From an uncultured Prevotellaceae bacterium (GTDB lineage: Bacteria; Bacteroidota; Bacteroidia; Bacteroidales; Bacteroidaceae), in assembly GCA_946186505.1 (NCBI GenBank), contig CAMHNI010000010.1, forward strand, positions 22,615 to 86,614: a DNA stretch of 64,000 bases, given 5' to 3'. The position numbers and the translations under genes were made by a program. The notes beneath the pieces were generated by a model. The model searched no databases. It worked only from the letters and a program-made list of their open reading frames with translations, and had not been told where the DNA came from. Shown here in pieces: positions 41,485 through 51,536 of this stretch. Every line of letters starts with the position of its first letter. Position 1 is the stretch's first letter.

Positions 41485-42756
41485 ATGCTATACTATCTTT
41501 TCCGATTCTTAGAGCAGTACAACATACCAGGCAGTCACCTGTGGTCGTACATCTCATTCCGCTCGCTGCTGGCGCTCATCTTAGCGCTGGTCATCTCGGC
41601 ATGGTTCGGCGAGTACTTCATCAAGTTCATGCGCCGCAAGAAAATCTACGAGGTTGAGCGCGACCCGTTGATCGATCCCTTCGGCGTACAGAAGAAAGGT
41701 GTGCCTACCATGGGCGGCATCATCATCATTGTCAGCATCCTCATCCCGGTGCTGCTGTTTGCCCGCATCCGCAACATATACATCATCCTGATGCTGATGA
41801 CTACCGTGTGGTTAGGGTTCCTGGGCTTCCTCGATGACTATATCAAGGTGTTCCGTCAGAACAAGGCCGGCCTAAAAGGCAAGTACAAGATTGTGGGTCA
41901 GCTCTCCATAGGCTTCATCGTCGGTCTGACGCTCTGGCTCAGCCCCGATGCCGTGGTGCGTGAGAACGTCAGCGTGCAACAGCAGAACAAGGAAATCGTG
42001 GTGAAGCACAATACGGAGGCGGTGAAGTCGCTGAAGACCACCATACCCTTCGTCAAGAACCACAATCTGAACTACTCCGAGGTGCTGGGCTTCCTTGGAG
42101 ACTACAAGGTTGCCGCCGGGTGGGTGCTCTTCGTACTGATGACCATCCTCGTTGTCACCGCCGTATCGAATGGTGCCAATCTGAACGACGGCATGGATGG
42201 CATGTGCGCCGGCAACTCGGCCATCATCGGTGTGGCACTGCTAATCCTCGCGTACGTATCCAGCCATATCGTCTATGCGGCCTACTTCGACATCATGTAT
42301 ATCCCCCACGCCGAGGAGTTAGTGGTGTTCCTGTGTGCCTTCGTCGGAGCGATGATCGGTTTCCTGTGGTATAATGCCTTCCCCGCCCAGGTGTTCATGG
42401 GCGACACAGGGTCGCTGACCATCGGCGGCATCATCGGTGTCTGCGCCGTCATCATCCACAAGGAGCTGCTGCTGCCCATCCTCTGCGGCATTTTCTTCAT
42501 CGAGAGTCTGAGCGTCATCATCCAGACGCAGTGGTTCAAGCTGATGAAGCGCAAGGGGAAACGCGTCCGCGTGTTCCGTGCCACACCCATCCACGATACC
42601 TTCCGCCGTCTGGACTCTCAGCTCGACCCGACATCGACCTACATCCTACGCGGCTGGCCGAAGCGCCAGTTCCATGAGTCAAAAATCACATTCCGCTTCT
42701 GGATCATCACCATTATCCTAGCGGCAATGACCATCATAACACTGAAGATAAGATAA
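41485..42756 (+). CDS. mraY: Phospho-N-acetylmuramoyl-pentapeptide transferase
   Basis: KKGVPTMGGIIIIVS, LGFLDDYIKVF, NLNDGMDGMCAG, VFMGDTGSLTIGG. Confidence 0.97.
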   Translation: MLYYLFRFLEQYNIPGSHLWSYISFRSLLALILALVISAWFGEYFIKFMRRKKIYEVERDPLIDPFGVQKKGVPTMGGIIIIVSILIPVLLFARIRNIYIILMLMTTVWLGFLGFLDDYIKVFRQNKAGLKGKYKIVGQLSIGFIVGLTLWLSPDAVVRENVSVQQQNKEIVVKHNTEAVKSLKTTIPFVKNHNLNYSEVLGFLGDYKVAAGWVLFVLMTILVVTAVSNGANLNDGMDGMCAGNSAIIGVALLILAYVSSHIVYAAYFDIMYIPHAEELVVFLCAFVGAMIGFLWYNAFPAQVFMGDTGSLTIGGIIGVCAVIIHKELLLPILCGIFFIESLSVIIQTQWFKLMKRKGKRVRVFRATPIHDTFRRLDSQLDPTSTYILRGWPKRQFHESKITFRFWIITIILAAMTIITLKIR

Positions 42757-42757
42757 T

Positions 42758-44089
42758 ATGAAGAGAATAGTGATATTAGGATCTGGTGAGAGCGGCGCAG
42801 GAGCCGCCGTACTGGCCAAGAAAGAAGGGTTCGACGTGTTTGTATCAGACATGTCGAAGATTGCCGACAAGTACAAGAAGCAGATGGACGACCGACAGAT
42901 AGAATGGGAGGAAGGCCAGCATACCGAGGAGAGAATACTGTCGGCTGACGAGATAATCAAATCACCCGGCATTCCCGATACTGCACCGATGATGCAGAAG
43001 GTCATTGCCAAGGGGATACCTGTTATCAGCGAGATTGAGTTTGCGGGACGTTACACACAGTCGAAGATGATCTGCATCACAGGTTCCAACGGCAAGACCA
43101 CTACCACCAGCCTCATCTACCACATCTTCCGACAATCGGGCTACGACGCAGGTCTGGCCGGCAACATCGGGCGCTCACTGGCCCTGCAGGTGGCCGAGGA
43201 ACCGCACGAATACTACATCATCGAACTCAGCTCATTCCAGCTCGACAACATGTACCTGTTCCGCGCCAACATCGCCATCCTGCTGAACATCACGCCCGAC
43301 CATCTGGACCGTTATGACAACTCGATGCAGAAATACACCGATGCCAAGATGCGCATCGTGCAGAACCAGACGCCGCAGGATGCCTTCATCTACTGGGCTG
43401 ACGACCCCATCATCTCACGCGAATTGAAAAAATACGATATCAAAGCCGTGATGTGTCCCTTCTCTGATGTCAAGAAAGCGGGTGTCATCGGTTACATAGA
43501 GAAGGGAAAATACACCCTAGAGTTCCCGACACCCTTCAACATGGAGCAGGAGGAGCTGAGTCTGACCGGCCGACATAACATCTATAACTCGCTGGCAGCC
43601 GGACTGGCCGCCAACATCGCAGGCATCAAGAAAGAGGAGATACGCAAGTCACTGAGCGACTTCCCCGGCGTAGAGCATCGCTTAGAGAAGGTATGCGTCG
43701 TTCGCGGCGTGCAGTATGTCAACGACTCCAAAGCCACCAATGTCGATGCCTGCTGGTACGCCTTAGAGTCGATGAAGACCAAGGTGGTGCTCATCATTGG
43801 CGGTAAGGACAAAGGCAATGACTACACCCCCATCAAACCGCTCATCAAGGAGAAGTGCTCGGCACTGGTCTATCTCGGTGCCGACAACCAGAAGTTGCAC
43901 GACAATTTCGACCAGATGGGAATCCCCGTACGTGACACTCACTCGATGAAAGAGTGTATGCAGGCCTGCTACGAGCTGGCCCAGCCGGGCGAAACGGTGC
44001 TGCTCTCACCCTGCTGTGCATCCTTCGACCTCTTCAAAAACATGGAGGATCGCGGCGAGCAGTTCAAGGAACTGGCCCGCTCGCTATAA
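42758..44089 (+). CDS. murD: UDP-N-acetylmuramoylalanine--D-glutamate ligase
   Basis: VILGSGESGAGAAVLA, CITGSNGKTTTTSLIYHI, LSSFQLD, NDSKATNVDACWYAL. Confidence 0.97.
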   Translation: MKRIVILGSGESGAGAAVLAKKEGFDVFVSDMSKIADKYKKQMDDRQIEWEEGQHTEERILSADEIIKSPGIPDTAPMMQKVIAKGIPVISEIEFAGRYTQSKMICITGSNGKTTTTSLIYHIFRQSGYDAGLAGNIGRSLALQVAEEPHEYYIIELSSFQLDNMYLFRANIAILLNITPDHLDRYDNSMQKYTDAKMRIVQNQTPQDAFIYWADDPIISRELKKYDIKAVMCPFSDVKKAGVIGYIEKGKYTLEFPTPFNMEQEELSLTGRHNIYNSLAAGLAANIAGIKKEEIRKSLSDFPGVEHRLEKVCVVRGVQYVNDSKATNVDACWYALESMKTKVVLIIGGKDKGNDYTPIKPLIKEKCSALVYLGADNQKLHDNFDQMGIPVRDTHSMKECMQACYELAQPGETVLLSPCCASFDLFKNMEDRGEQFKELARSL

Positions 44090-44090
44090 C

Positions 44091-44117
44091 CCCCATTAGC
44101 CCCATAGGCCCCATAAG
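44091..44117 (+). repeat. Three 9-bp tandem units (CCCCATTAG CCCCATAGG CCCCATAAG) in the murD-ftsW spacer
   Basis: Exact 9-bp phase read directly. Confidence 0.9.
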
Positions 44118-44127
44118 AAAAAGTACA

Positions 44128-45390
44128 ATGAACAAGAAAATAGGAAATATCTTCAAGGGTGACAAGGTCATCTGGATGGTGTTCTTCTTCCTCTGTATGA
44201 TCAGCATCATCGAAGTCTTCTCGGCTTCGAGTAACCTGACGTACAAGACGCAGAACTACATGGGTCCCATCACCTACCACGCCATCATGATTCTTATCGG
44301 AGCCGCGGTAGCCGTGGTGACCCTCAACGTCCCTTGCCGCTACTTCAAGCTGATGACCCCCTTCCTACTCATCATCTCTGCCTTGACGCTGTTATGGGTG
44401 CTTATTGGCGGCGAGAGCATCAACGGTGCCAACCGCGTCATCTCCCTGCTGGGCTTCACCTTCCAGCCGTCGGAGATTGCCAAGGGCACGATGGTACTCA
44501 TCACGGCACAGATACTCAGTGCCATGCAGCGTGAGACGGGAGCCGACCGTAAGGCGTTCAAATACATCATGCTCATCCTGATGCCAACCACCTTCCTCAT
44601 AGGCATAGAGAACCTGTCAACTGCAGCACTGCTCTTTGCCGTTGTCGTCCTGATGATGTTCATCGGGCGCGTGCCGATGTCACAGATGGGCAAACTGATG
44701 GGGGGCATTGCCGTGGCCGTGGCCATCTTCCTAGCCCTTGTCATGACACTCGGCGGCATTGAGGAACAGCGCACGAAAGAGAACCAGATGACCGATGCTG
44801 TCAGTGCAACCAGTGAGAAACAGGTCGATAAGGATGCCATCAAGGGCGGTGGTGTGTTCCACCGCTTCGCGACTTGGCGCAACCGCATCCTGAAGCATTT
44901 CGGCGACGAGGACGTGCCTGCCGAGGAATACAAGATAGACGAGAATTTCCAGGTGGGTCATGCCAACATCGCTATTGCCTCGTCGGGCATCATCGGCAAA
45001 GGTCCTGGAAACTCCGTCGAGCGTGACTATCTGCCACAGGCATTCTCGGACTTTATCTACGCCATCATCATCGAGGAGATGGGCATCATCGGAGCCGCCT
45101 TTGTGGTGTTCCTCTACATTGTGTTACTCTACAGGGCGGCACGCATCGCCTCACGTTGCGAGAACAACTTTCCGGCGTTCCTCATCATGGGACTGGCCTT
45201 GTTGCTGGTCATACAAGCCACGTTCAACATGATGGTGGCCGTGGGGTTAGCGCCCGTCACGGGTCAGCCGCTGCCGCTCATCTCCAAGGGCGGAACCAGT
45301 ACCATCATCAACTGTGCTTATATCGGAGCTATACTAAGCGTCAGCCGGTCGGCGAAAATGAAGAAAGAAGTTAAGGAGTTAAGAAGTTAA
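44128..45390 (+). CDS. ftsW: Lipid II flippase/SEDS polymerase FtsW
   Basis: SEDS TM pattern; FQPSEIAKGTMVL; MVAVGLAPVTGQPLPLISKGGTS. Internal ATG 44128 preferred over 43954 (overlaps murD). Confidence 0.95.
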   Translation: MNKKIGNIFKGDKVIWMVFFFLCMISIIEVFSASSNLTYKTQNYMGPITYHAIMILIGAAVAVVTLNVPCRYFKLMTPFLLIISALTLLWVLIGGESINGANRVISLLGFTFQPSEIAKGTMVLITAQILSAMQRETGADRKAFKYIMLILMPTTFLIGIENLSTAALLFAVVVLMMFIGRVPMSQMGKLMGGIAVAVAIFLALVMTLGGIEEQRTKENQMTDAVSATSEKQVDKDAIKGGGVFHRFATWRNRILKHFGDEDVPAEEYKIDENFQVGHANIAIASSGIIGKGPGNSVERDYLPQAFSDFIYAIIIEEMGIIGAAFVVFLYIVLLYRAARIASRCENNFPAFLIMGLALLLVIQATFNMMVAVGLAPVTGQPLPLISKGGTSTIINCAYIGAILSVSRSAKMKKEVKELRS

Positions 45391-45392
45391 GG
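45369..45392 (+). repeat. Three 8-bp units (AGTTAAGG AGTTAAGA AGTTAAGG) spanning the ftsW stop and murG leader
   Basis: Exact 8-bp phase; the ftsW stop TAA (45388-45390) lies inside. Confidence 0.85.
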
Positions 45393-45396
45393 AGAC

Positions 45397-46506
45397 ATGA
45401 AGAAGGAGTTAAGAGTCATTGTCAGTGGCGGCGGAACGGGAGGCCATATCTTCCCGGCCGTATCTATCGCCAACGCCATACGCAAGCTGCGCCCGGATGC
45501 CAAGATACTGTTTATCGGCGCACAGGGGCGCATGGAGATGCAACGTGTCCCAGCGGCAGGCTATGAAATCAAAGGCTTGCCCATTCGCGGCTTTTTGCGT
45601 CCATTGTGGAAGCCCGGCAACATCGGAGTGGCCATAGATTATCTGAAAAGCAAATGGATAGCCAAGAGACTGCTCCGCGATTTCCGCCCCGACGTGGCCG
45701 TAGGCGTCGGCGGCTATGCCAGCAGTGCCGCCTTGGGGGCTGCCAATAGTCTCGGGATCCCCACACTGATACAGGAGCAGAACAGCTACGCAGGACTGGC
45801 CAACAAGCAACTGGCCGCCAAGGCACGGAAAATCTGTGTGGCCTACGAAGGTATGGAACGTTTCTTCCCAAAGGAGAAACTGATGCTGACAGGCAATCCC
45901 GTACGCCAGTCTCTGCTTGAGACAACTCTCAGCCGTGAGGATGCCGTCCGCAGTCTCGGATTCAACCCAGAGAAAAAGACCATCCTGCTGGTCGGAGGCA
46001 GTCTCGGTGCCCGCACTATCAACGAGAGCGTCTTGCAACACCTCGATCTGGTAGAGCAGAGCGATGTGCAGTTCATTTGGCAGACAGGCAAATACTACTA
46101 TGCAGACATCCAGCAACAGCTGAAGGACAAGAAGCTGCCCAACCTGAAGGCTACCGATTTCATCACCGACATGGGAGCCGCCTACCGTGCCGCCGACTTA
46201 GTCATCAGCCGAGCCGGAGCAAGCTCTATTTCTGAGTTCTGTCTCATCGGCAAACCCGTCATCCTGGTGCCTAGTCCCAACGTGGCCGAAGACCACCAGA
46301 CAAAGAACGCGCTGGCACTGGCCAACCGCGATGCTGCTCTCTACGTGAAGGACAGCGATGCACCTGCCACACTGTTAAAGCTGGCTGTGGAAACCGTGAA
46401 CGACGATGCCCGACTGAAATCGCTCAGTGACAATGTGCTGAAGCTGGCACTACCCGACTCTGCCGAAATCATAGCAAAAGAAGTCATTAAATTAGCAACA
46501 AGATAA
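45397..46506 (+). CDS. murG: UDP-GlcNAc:undecaprenyl-PP-MurNAc-pentapeptide transferase
   Basis: VSGGGTGGHIFPAVSIANAIR; VGGYASSAALGAA; ISRAGASSISEF. Confidence 0.97.
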   Translation: MKKELRVIVSGGGTGGHIFPAVSIANAIRKLRPDAKILFIGAQGRMEMQRVPAAGYEIKGLPIRGFLRPLWKPGNIGVAIDYLKSKWIAKRLLRDFRPDVAVGVGGYASSAALGAANSLGIPTLIQEQNSYAGLANKQLAAKARKICVAYEGMERFFPKEKLMLTGNPVRQSLLETTLSREDAVRSLGFNPEKKTILLVGGSLGARTINESVLQHLDLVEQSDVQFIWQTGKYYYADIQQQLKDKKLPNLKATDFITDMGAAYRAADLVISRAGASSISEFCLIGKPVILVPSPNVAEDHQTKNALALANRDAALYVKDSDAPATLLKLAVETVNDDARLKSLSDNVLKLALPDSAEIIAKEVIKLATR

Positions 46507-47892
46507 ATGGAAGCCAAAAACATAAAAGCCGTCTATTTCGTCGGTGCCGGCGGCATCGGCATGAGCGCCATCGCACGCTATTTCCTGAAGCGGGGACTTG
46601 TCGTGGCAGGTTATGACAAAACCGCCACAGAACTGACACACCAGTTGGAACGGGAAGGTATGCTCATACACTATGAGGAAAACATAGACGACATTCCCCA
46701 GGCCAACAGGAAGAAAGACTCCTGTCTCGTTGTCTATACACCTGCCATCCCGGAGGATCACCAAGAGTATCAGTGGTTCCGCAAAAACGGCTTCGAAATA
46801 GAGAAACGTGCTCAGGTTCTCGGTACTATCACCAAAGACCGCAAGGGACTCTGTGTGGCCGGCACCCACGGCAAGACCACTACATCGACCATGTGTGCCC
46901 ACATCCTGCACCAGTCAAGCCTGGACTGCAATGCCTTCCTCGGCGGCATCTCGAAGAACTACGGCACCAATTACATCCTGTCAGATTCGGACTACGTGGT
47001 CATCGAGGCCGACGAGTTCGACCGCTCATTCCACTGGCTGCGCCCCTATATAAGCGTCATCACCTCTACCGACCCCGACCACCTCGACATCTACGGCACC
47101 AAAGAGGCCTACCTTGAGAGTTTCCGCCACTATACCACGCTCATACAGCCTGGCGGTGCGCTCATCATCCACCGTGGACTGGAGATGAAGGAGTCGCTGC
47201 AAGAAGGTGTGCGCCGTTACGACTACAGCCTGACGGAGGGTGACTTCCATGCCGAGAACATACGGATCGAGAACGGCGGCATCACTTTCGACTTTGTGTC
47301 GCCCATCGAGTCAGTACCCAACATCGTGCTCGGACAACCTATACCTATTAATATTGAGAACGGCATCGCCGCCATGGCAATGGCTCAACTCTGCGGATGT
47401 ACTGCCGAGGAGCTGCGCTACGGCATGAGGACCTACGGGGGAGTGGACCGTCGCTTCGACTTTAAGATCAAGACCGACCAGCTCGTGCTGCTCAGCGACT
47501 ATGCCCACCATCCAAAGGAAATATACCAGAGTGCCCGCAGCATCCGTGAACTGTATAAGGAGCGACGCATCACGGCCATCTTCCAGCCCCACCTCTACAC
47601 CCGTACCCGCGATTTCTACCGCGAGTTTGCCGACGCGCTGAGCCAGTTGGACGAAGTGGTGCTGACAGAAATCTACCCGGCACGCGAACAGCCCATTGAG
47701 GGTGTGACATCACAACTTATCTACGACAACCTGAAACCCGGTGTCAGCAAGGAAATGATCCGTAAGGCTGATGTACTCGACTATGTCCGGAACCATGAGT
47801 TCGACGTGCTCGTCATCCTCGGTGCCGGTGACCTCGACAATGAAGTGCCCCAAATAACGAAACTCCTAAAAAACAGAATCAATGACCGTTAA
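46507..47892 (+). CDS. murC: UDP-N-acetylmuramate--L-alanine ligase
   Basis: YFVGAGGIGMSAIARYFL; VAGTHGKTTTSTM; LLSDYAHHPKEI. Confidence 0.97.
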   Translation: MEAKNIKAVYFVGAGGIGMSAIARYFLKRGLVVAGYDKTATELTHQLEREGMLIHYEENIDDIPQANRKKDSCLVVYTPAIPEDHQEYQWFRKNGFEIEKRAQVLGTITKDRKGLCVAGTHGKTTTSTMCAHILHQSSLDCNAFLGGISKNYGTNYILSDSDYVVIEADEFDRSFHWLRPYISVITSTDPDHLDIYGTKEAYLESFRHYTTLIQPGGALIIHRGLEMKESLQEGVRRYDYSLTEGDFHAENIRIENGGITFDFVSPIESVPNIVLGQPIPINIENGIAAMAMAQLCGCTAEELRYGMRTYGGVDRRFDFKIKTDQLVLLSDYAHHPKEIYQSARSIRELYKERRITAIFQPHLYTRTRDFYREFADALSQLDEVVLTEIYPAREQPIEGVTSQLIYDNLKPGVSKEMIRKADVLDYVRNHEFDVLVILGAGDLDNEVPQITKLLKNRINDR

Positions 47893-48631
47893 CTGGAGAA
47901 AGACCATTATCATCCTGCTGGATGTCATTATCGCGGTGTACCTCGCCCTAGCCGTTACCGTCTTCAACCGACCGGACGACAAGGCTACGGTGTGTACCGA
48001 GGTGAACATCCAGATAGCCGACACACCGGGTGGCGGTTTTCTCACTCCCGCCGAGGTGAAACGGTTGTTGGAGAAACAACGGCTGTACCCGCTGGCCCAG
48101 CCCATGCAGTTCGTCAGCACGCGCCAGATGGAGGAAGCCCTGCTGAAAAACCCCTATGTGGCCGAGACAGAGTGTTACAAAACCCAGAATGGCCATATCT
48201 GTATTAAGCTGACACAACGACAGCCCCTGCTCCACATCATGACCTCGAAGGGCGAGCAATACTACATAGACAAGCAGGGCGACATACTGCCTCACACACG
48301 CCTGGCCAGCAATCTGCTGGTAGCTACAGGCTCAATCACTAAGGGCTATGCACAGAAATGGCTGACTAACGTCGCTAACCAGATACAGTCCGACCGTTTC
48401 TGGAACGAACAGACCGAACAGCTAAACGTGCTCGCTGACGGCACACTGGAACTGGTTCCACGAGTTGGCGACCACGTAGTCTATCTCGGTGCCCCGCGTG
48501 ACATACCCAAAAAGCTGGAACGACTGCGCAAGTTCTATAAATACGGTCTGAGTCATGCCGGCTGGAACCGTTATGAGCGCATCAGCGTAGAATTCGGCAA
48601 CCAGATTATCTGCAAGAAGCGGAACAGTTAA
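47882..48631 (+). CDS. ftsQ: Cell division protein FtsQ-like
   Basis: Single N-terminal TM, POTRA-like region, position between murC and ftsA. Confidence 0.87.
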   Translation: MTVNWRKTIIILLDVIIAVYLALAVTVFNRPDDKATVCTEVNIQIADTPGGGFLTPAEVKRLLEKQRLYPLAQPMQFVSTRQMEEALLKNPYVAETECYKTQNGHICIKLTQRQPLLHIMTSKGEQYYIDKQGDILPHTRLASNLLVATGSITKGYAQKWLTNVANQIQSDRFWNEQTEQLNVLADGTLELVPRVGDHVVYLGAPRDIPKKLERLRKFYKYGLSHAGWNRYERISVEFGNQIICKKRNS

Positions 48632-48698
48632 GAAGCAAATGACAAAACATCAAATCTCAACAATATCAATAGTAAATAGCTAAATCGTCAATAGAAGT

Positions 48699-50150
48699 AT
48701 GGTGTCAAAGGAATTTATCGTAGCAATTGAACTCGGTTCATCTAAGATGACGGGTATCGCGGGCCAGAAGAACCTGGACGGCAGCATCTCCGTGCTGGCC
48801 GTGGCCAAGGAGGACTCTTCTGCATTCATCCGCAAGGGTGTAGTATATAATATCGACAAGACCGCCCAATGTCTGCAGGGCATCGTCAAGAAACTGGAAG
48901 CCCAGTTGAAGACACAAATCAAACAGGTTTATGTGGGTGTCGGCGGGCAGTCGGTCCGCGGGCTGCGCAACGTCGTTGCCAAAGACCTGCCTGCAGGAAC
49001 CATCGTCACCGATGCCATGGTTGACCAGTTGGTCGATGCCAACCGCAGCATGAACTACGCTGACCAGGAGATTCTCGACACCGCCGTTCAGGAATACAAG
49101 GTCGATTCACAATTCCAGCAGGATCCCGTCGGCATCCAGTGTACCCGTTTAGAGGGCAACTACCTGAACATCCTACAGCGGAAAGCTTTCTATAAAAACT
49201 TCAATAAGTGCTTCGAAGTGGCCGGCATCGCCATTGCCGAGATGCTCAACGCACCTCTGGCATTGGCTGATGCTGTGCTTACCGAAGCTGAACGCCGCTC
49301 GGGCTGCGCACTCATCGATATCGGTAGTGACACCACTACCGTCTCGGTCTATACCAAGAACATCCTGCGCCACCTGGCTGTCATTCCTCTCGGCGGCTCT
49401 AACATCACCAAGGATATTGCCACCCTGCAGATGGAGGAAAGTGATGCCGAGAAGATGAAGCTGAAGTACGCTTCGGCCTACACCGACAACAATGAGATTG
49501 ACAACAACCTGAAATACTCCATCGACCAGGACCGCCAAGTCGAGAGCCGTCGTTTTATCGACATCGTCGAAGGCCGACTCGAAGAGATTATCGAGAACGC
49601 TTGGTATCAGGTGCCCTCAGAGTATTACGACAAACTGCTCGGCGGCATCATCCTAACCGGAGGAGGGGCCAACATGAAGAACATCGAGCGTGCCTTCCAG
49701 AACCATACACACATTGAAAAAATACGCGTGGCCAAGTTCCCCACCCACACCATCACCGGAGGCAACGACGATGTCAAGTCGAGAAACGGCATGATGAACA
49801 CCGTACTCGGACTGCTGATGAAGGGTGACATCAACTGCGCCGGGGTGCCCATCGACCCCAATGGTGACCTTTTCGGCCAGCAGAAACCTGCAGCCGAACC
49901 CGGCGACCAGCGCCCGGCACGCAAAGCGGGTGAAATACCTGCCGGTGTCGTCCGTACAGAGGCTGAAAAACAAAAAGCCGAAGAAGAGGCTCGCCTGAAA
50001 CGCGAACAAGAAGAGCGCGAAGCCCGCGAAAAGGCTGAGGCTGAGGCCGCAGAGGCCGCCCGCATCAAGCGCGAGAACTCTAAATGGAACAAGTTCAAGA
50101 AGGGCATTGTCAACTTCGGCAAACAAATCATGACCGGCGATGACGACTAA
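48699..50150 (+). CDS. ftsA: Cell division protein FtsA
   Basis: FIVAIELGSSKMTGIAG; ALIDIGSDTTTVSVY; GGIILTGGGANMKNIE; charged C-terminal linker. Confidence 0.97.
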   Translation: MVSKEFIVAIELGSSKMTGIAGQKNLDGSISVLAVAKEDSSAFIRKGVVYNIDKTAQCLQGIVKKLEAQLKTQIKQVYVGVGGQSVRGLRNVVAKDLPAGTIVTDAMVDQLVDANRSMNYADQEILDTAVQEYKVDSQFQQDPVGIQCTRLEGNYLNILQRKAFYKNFNKCFEVAGIAIAEMLNAPLALADAVLTEAERRSGCALIDIGSDTTTVSVYTKNILRHLAVIPLGGSNITKDIATLQMEESDAEKMKLKYASAYTDNNEIDNNLKYSIDQDRQVESRRFIDIVEGRLEEIIENAWYQVPSEYYDKLLGGIILTGGGANMKNIERAFQNHTHIEKIRVAKFPTHTITGGNDDVKSRNGMMNTVLGLLMKGDINCAGVPIDPNGDLFGQQKPAAEPGDQRPARKAGEIPAGVVRTEAEKQKAEEEARLKREQEEREAREKAEAEAAEAARIKRENSKWNKFKKGIVNFGKQIMTGDDD

Positions 50151-50155
50151 CCCAT

Positions 50156-50182
50156 CCCATTAGCCCCATTATTCCCATTAAA
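50156..50182 (+). repeat. Three 9-bp tandem units (CCCATTAGC CCCATTATT CCCATTAAA) in the ftsA-ftsZ spacer
   Basis: Exact 9-bp phase; same family as the murD-ftsW spacer repeat. Confidence 0.9.
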
Positions 50183-50197
50183 AAAACAACTAAAAAT

Positions 50198-51529
50198 ATG
50201 GCAGACAATAACAGCACATTCGAAATCCTGGACTTCGGCGAGCCGGAGAAGGAGCATAGCATCATCAAAGTCATCGGCGTCGGTGGCGGTGGCGGCAACG
50301 CCGTCAACCACATGTATCGCGAGGGCATCCACGACGTCACGTTCGTACTCTGCAATACCGATGCGCAGGCATTGAACGACTCACCAGTACCCGTACACCT
50401 GCAGCTCGGTTCCGAAGGACTCGGTGCCGGCAACAAGCCCGAGCGCGCACGCCAGGCAGCCGAGGAGAGCTTGAGCGACATTCAGAACATGCTCAGCGAC
50501 GGCACCCGCATGGCATTCATCACCGCCGGCATGGGCGGTGGCACCGGCACTGGTGCCGCTCCAGTCATTGCACGCGTCTCAAAGGAGATGGGCATCCTCA
50601 CCGTTGGTATCGTCACCATCCCCTTCCGTTTCGAGGGAGCCAAGAAAATTGACCAGGCCCTGGATGGTGTCGAGGAGATGTCAAAGCACGTCGATGCACT
50701 GCTCGTCATCAACAACGAGCGCCTGCGCGAAATCTATCCTGACCTCTCGCTGACAGCCGCTTTCGGCAAGGCCGACGACACATTGTCAGTGGCAGCCAAG
50801 TCCATTGCTGAAATCATCACCGTCCACGGACTCATCAACCTCGACTTCAACGACGTGAAGACCGTACTCAAGGACGGTGGCGTCGCCATCATGTCCACTG
50901 GCTACGGCGAAGGCGAGGACCGCGTGAAGAAAGCTATCGACGATGCTCTGAACTCACCGCTGCTGAACGACAATGACGTATTCAACTCCAAGAAGATTCT
51001 GCTCTCCATAGCCTTCAACGAGGAGAAGGGCGGCAACGACAATTTCATGATGGAGGAGATGAACTACGTCAATGACTTCATGGACAAGTTCGGTGACTTC
51101 GAAATCAAGTGGGGTGTCGCCATCGATCCTGAACTGGGCAAGAAGGTCAAGGTTACCATCCTTGCTACCGGCTTCGGCATCACCAATGTTGACGGTATGG
51201 AGGCCCGCCTGAAGAAACACTCGCAGGAAGAGGCCAACCGCATTGCCGAGGAACAGGAGAAGGCCGCTGCACGTGAGGAGCGCCGCGGACGCTATTATGG
51301 TGGTGAAAGCGGTGCGAAGCGTTACAAGCGCCGTCCGCATATCTACCTCTTCCGTCCTGAAGATCTTGACAATGATGACGTTATCTCGGCCGTAGAGTCA
51401 ACACCGACATACAAGCGCACACGCGAAATCCTTGACAGCATTCACTCACAGGCCACGGGCGATATTCCTGTTGACCCGAAGAACGACATAACGCAGGAAC
51501 CTCAGCAGGGTATCATCAGCTTCGTTTAA
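50198..51529 (+). CDS. ftsZ: Cell division protein FtsZ
   Basis: IGVGGGGGNAVNHM; ITAGMGGGTGTGAAPVIA; NLDFNDVKTVLKDGGVAIMSTG. Confidence 0.98.
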   Translation: MADNNSTFEILDFGEPEKEHSIIKVIGVGGGGGNAVNHMYREGIHDVTFVLCNTDAQALNDSPVPVHLQLGSEGLGAGNKPERARQAAEESLSDIQNMLSDGTRMAFITAGMGGGTGTGAAPVIARVSKEMGILTVGIVTIPFRFEGAKKIDQALDGVEEMSKHVDALLVINNERLREIYPDLSLTAAFGKADDTLSVAAKSIAEIITVHGLINLDFNDVKTVLKDGGVAIMSTGYGEGEDRVKKAIDDALNSPLLNDNDVFNSKKILLSIAFNEEKGGNDNFMMEEMNYVNDFMDKFGDFEIKWGVAIDPELGKKVKVTILATGFGITNVDGMEARLKKHSQEEANRIAEEQEKAAAREERRGRYYGGESGAKRYKRRPHIYLFRPEDLDNDDVISAVESTPTYKRTREILDSIHSQATGDIPVDPKNDITQEPQQGIISFV

Positions 51530-51536
51530 GCTGGTG

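Noticed and set aside
43954-44127. N-terminal extension of ftsW
   Set aside because: Overlaps murD; SEDS protein begins at MNKKIGNIFKG (44128).
45409-46116. 235-aa minus-strand ORF over murG
   Set aside because: murG is unambiguous on the + strand.
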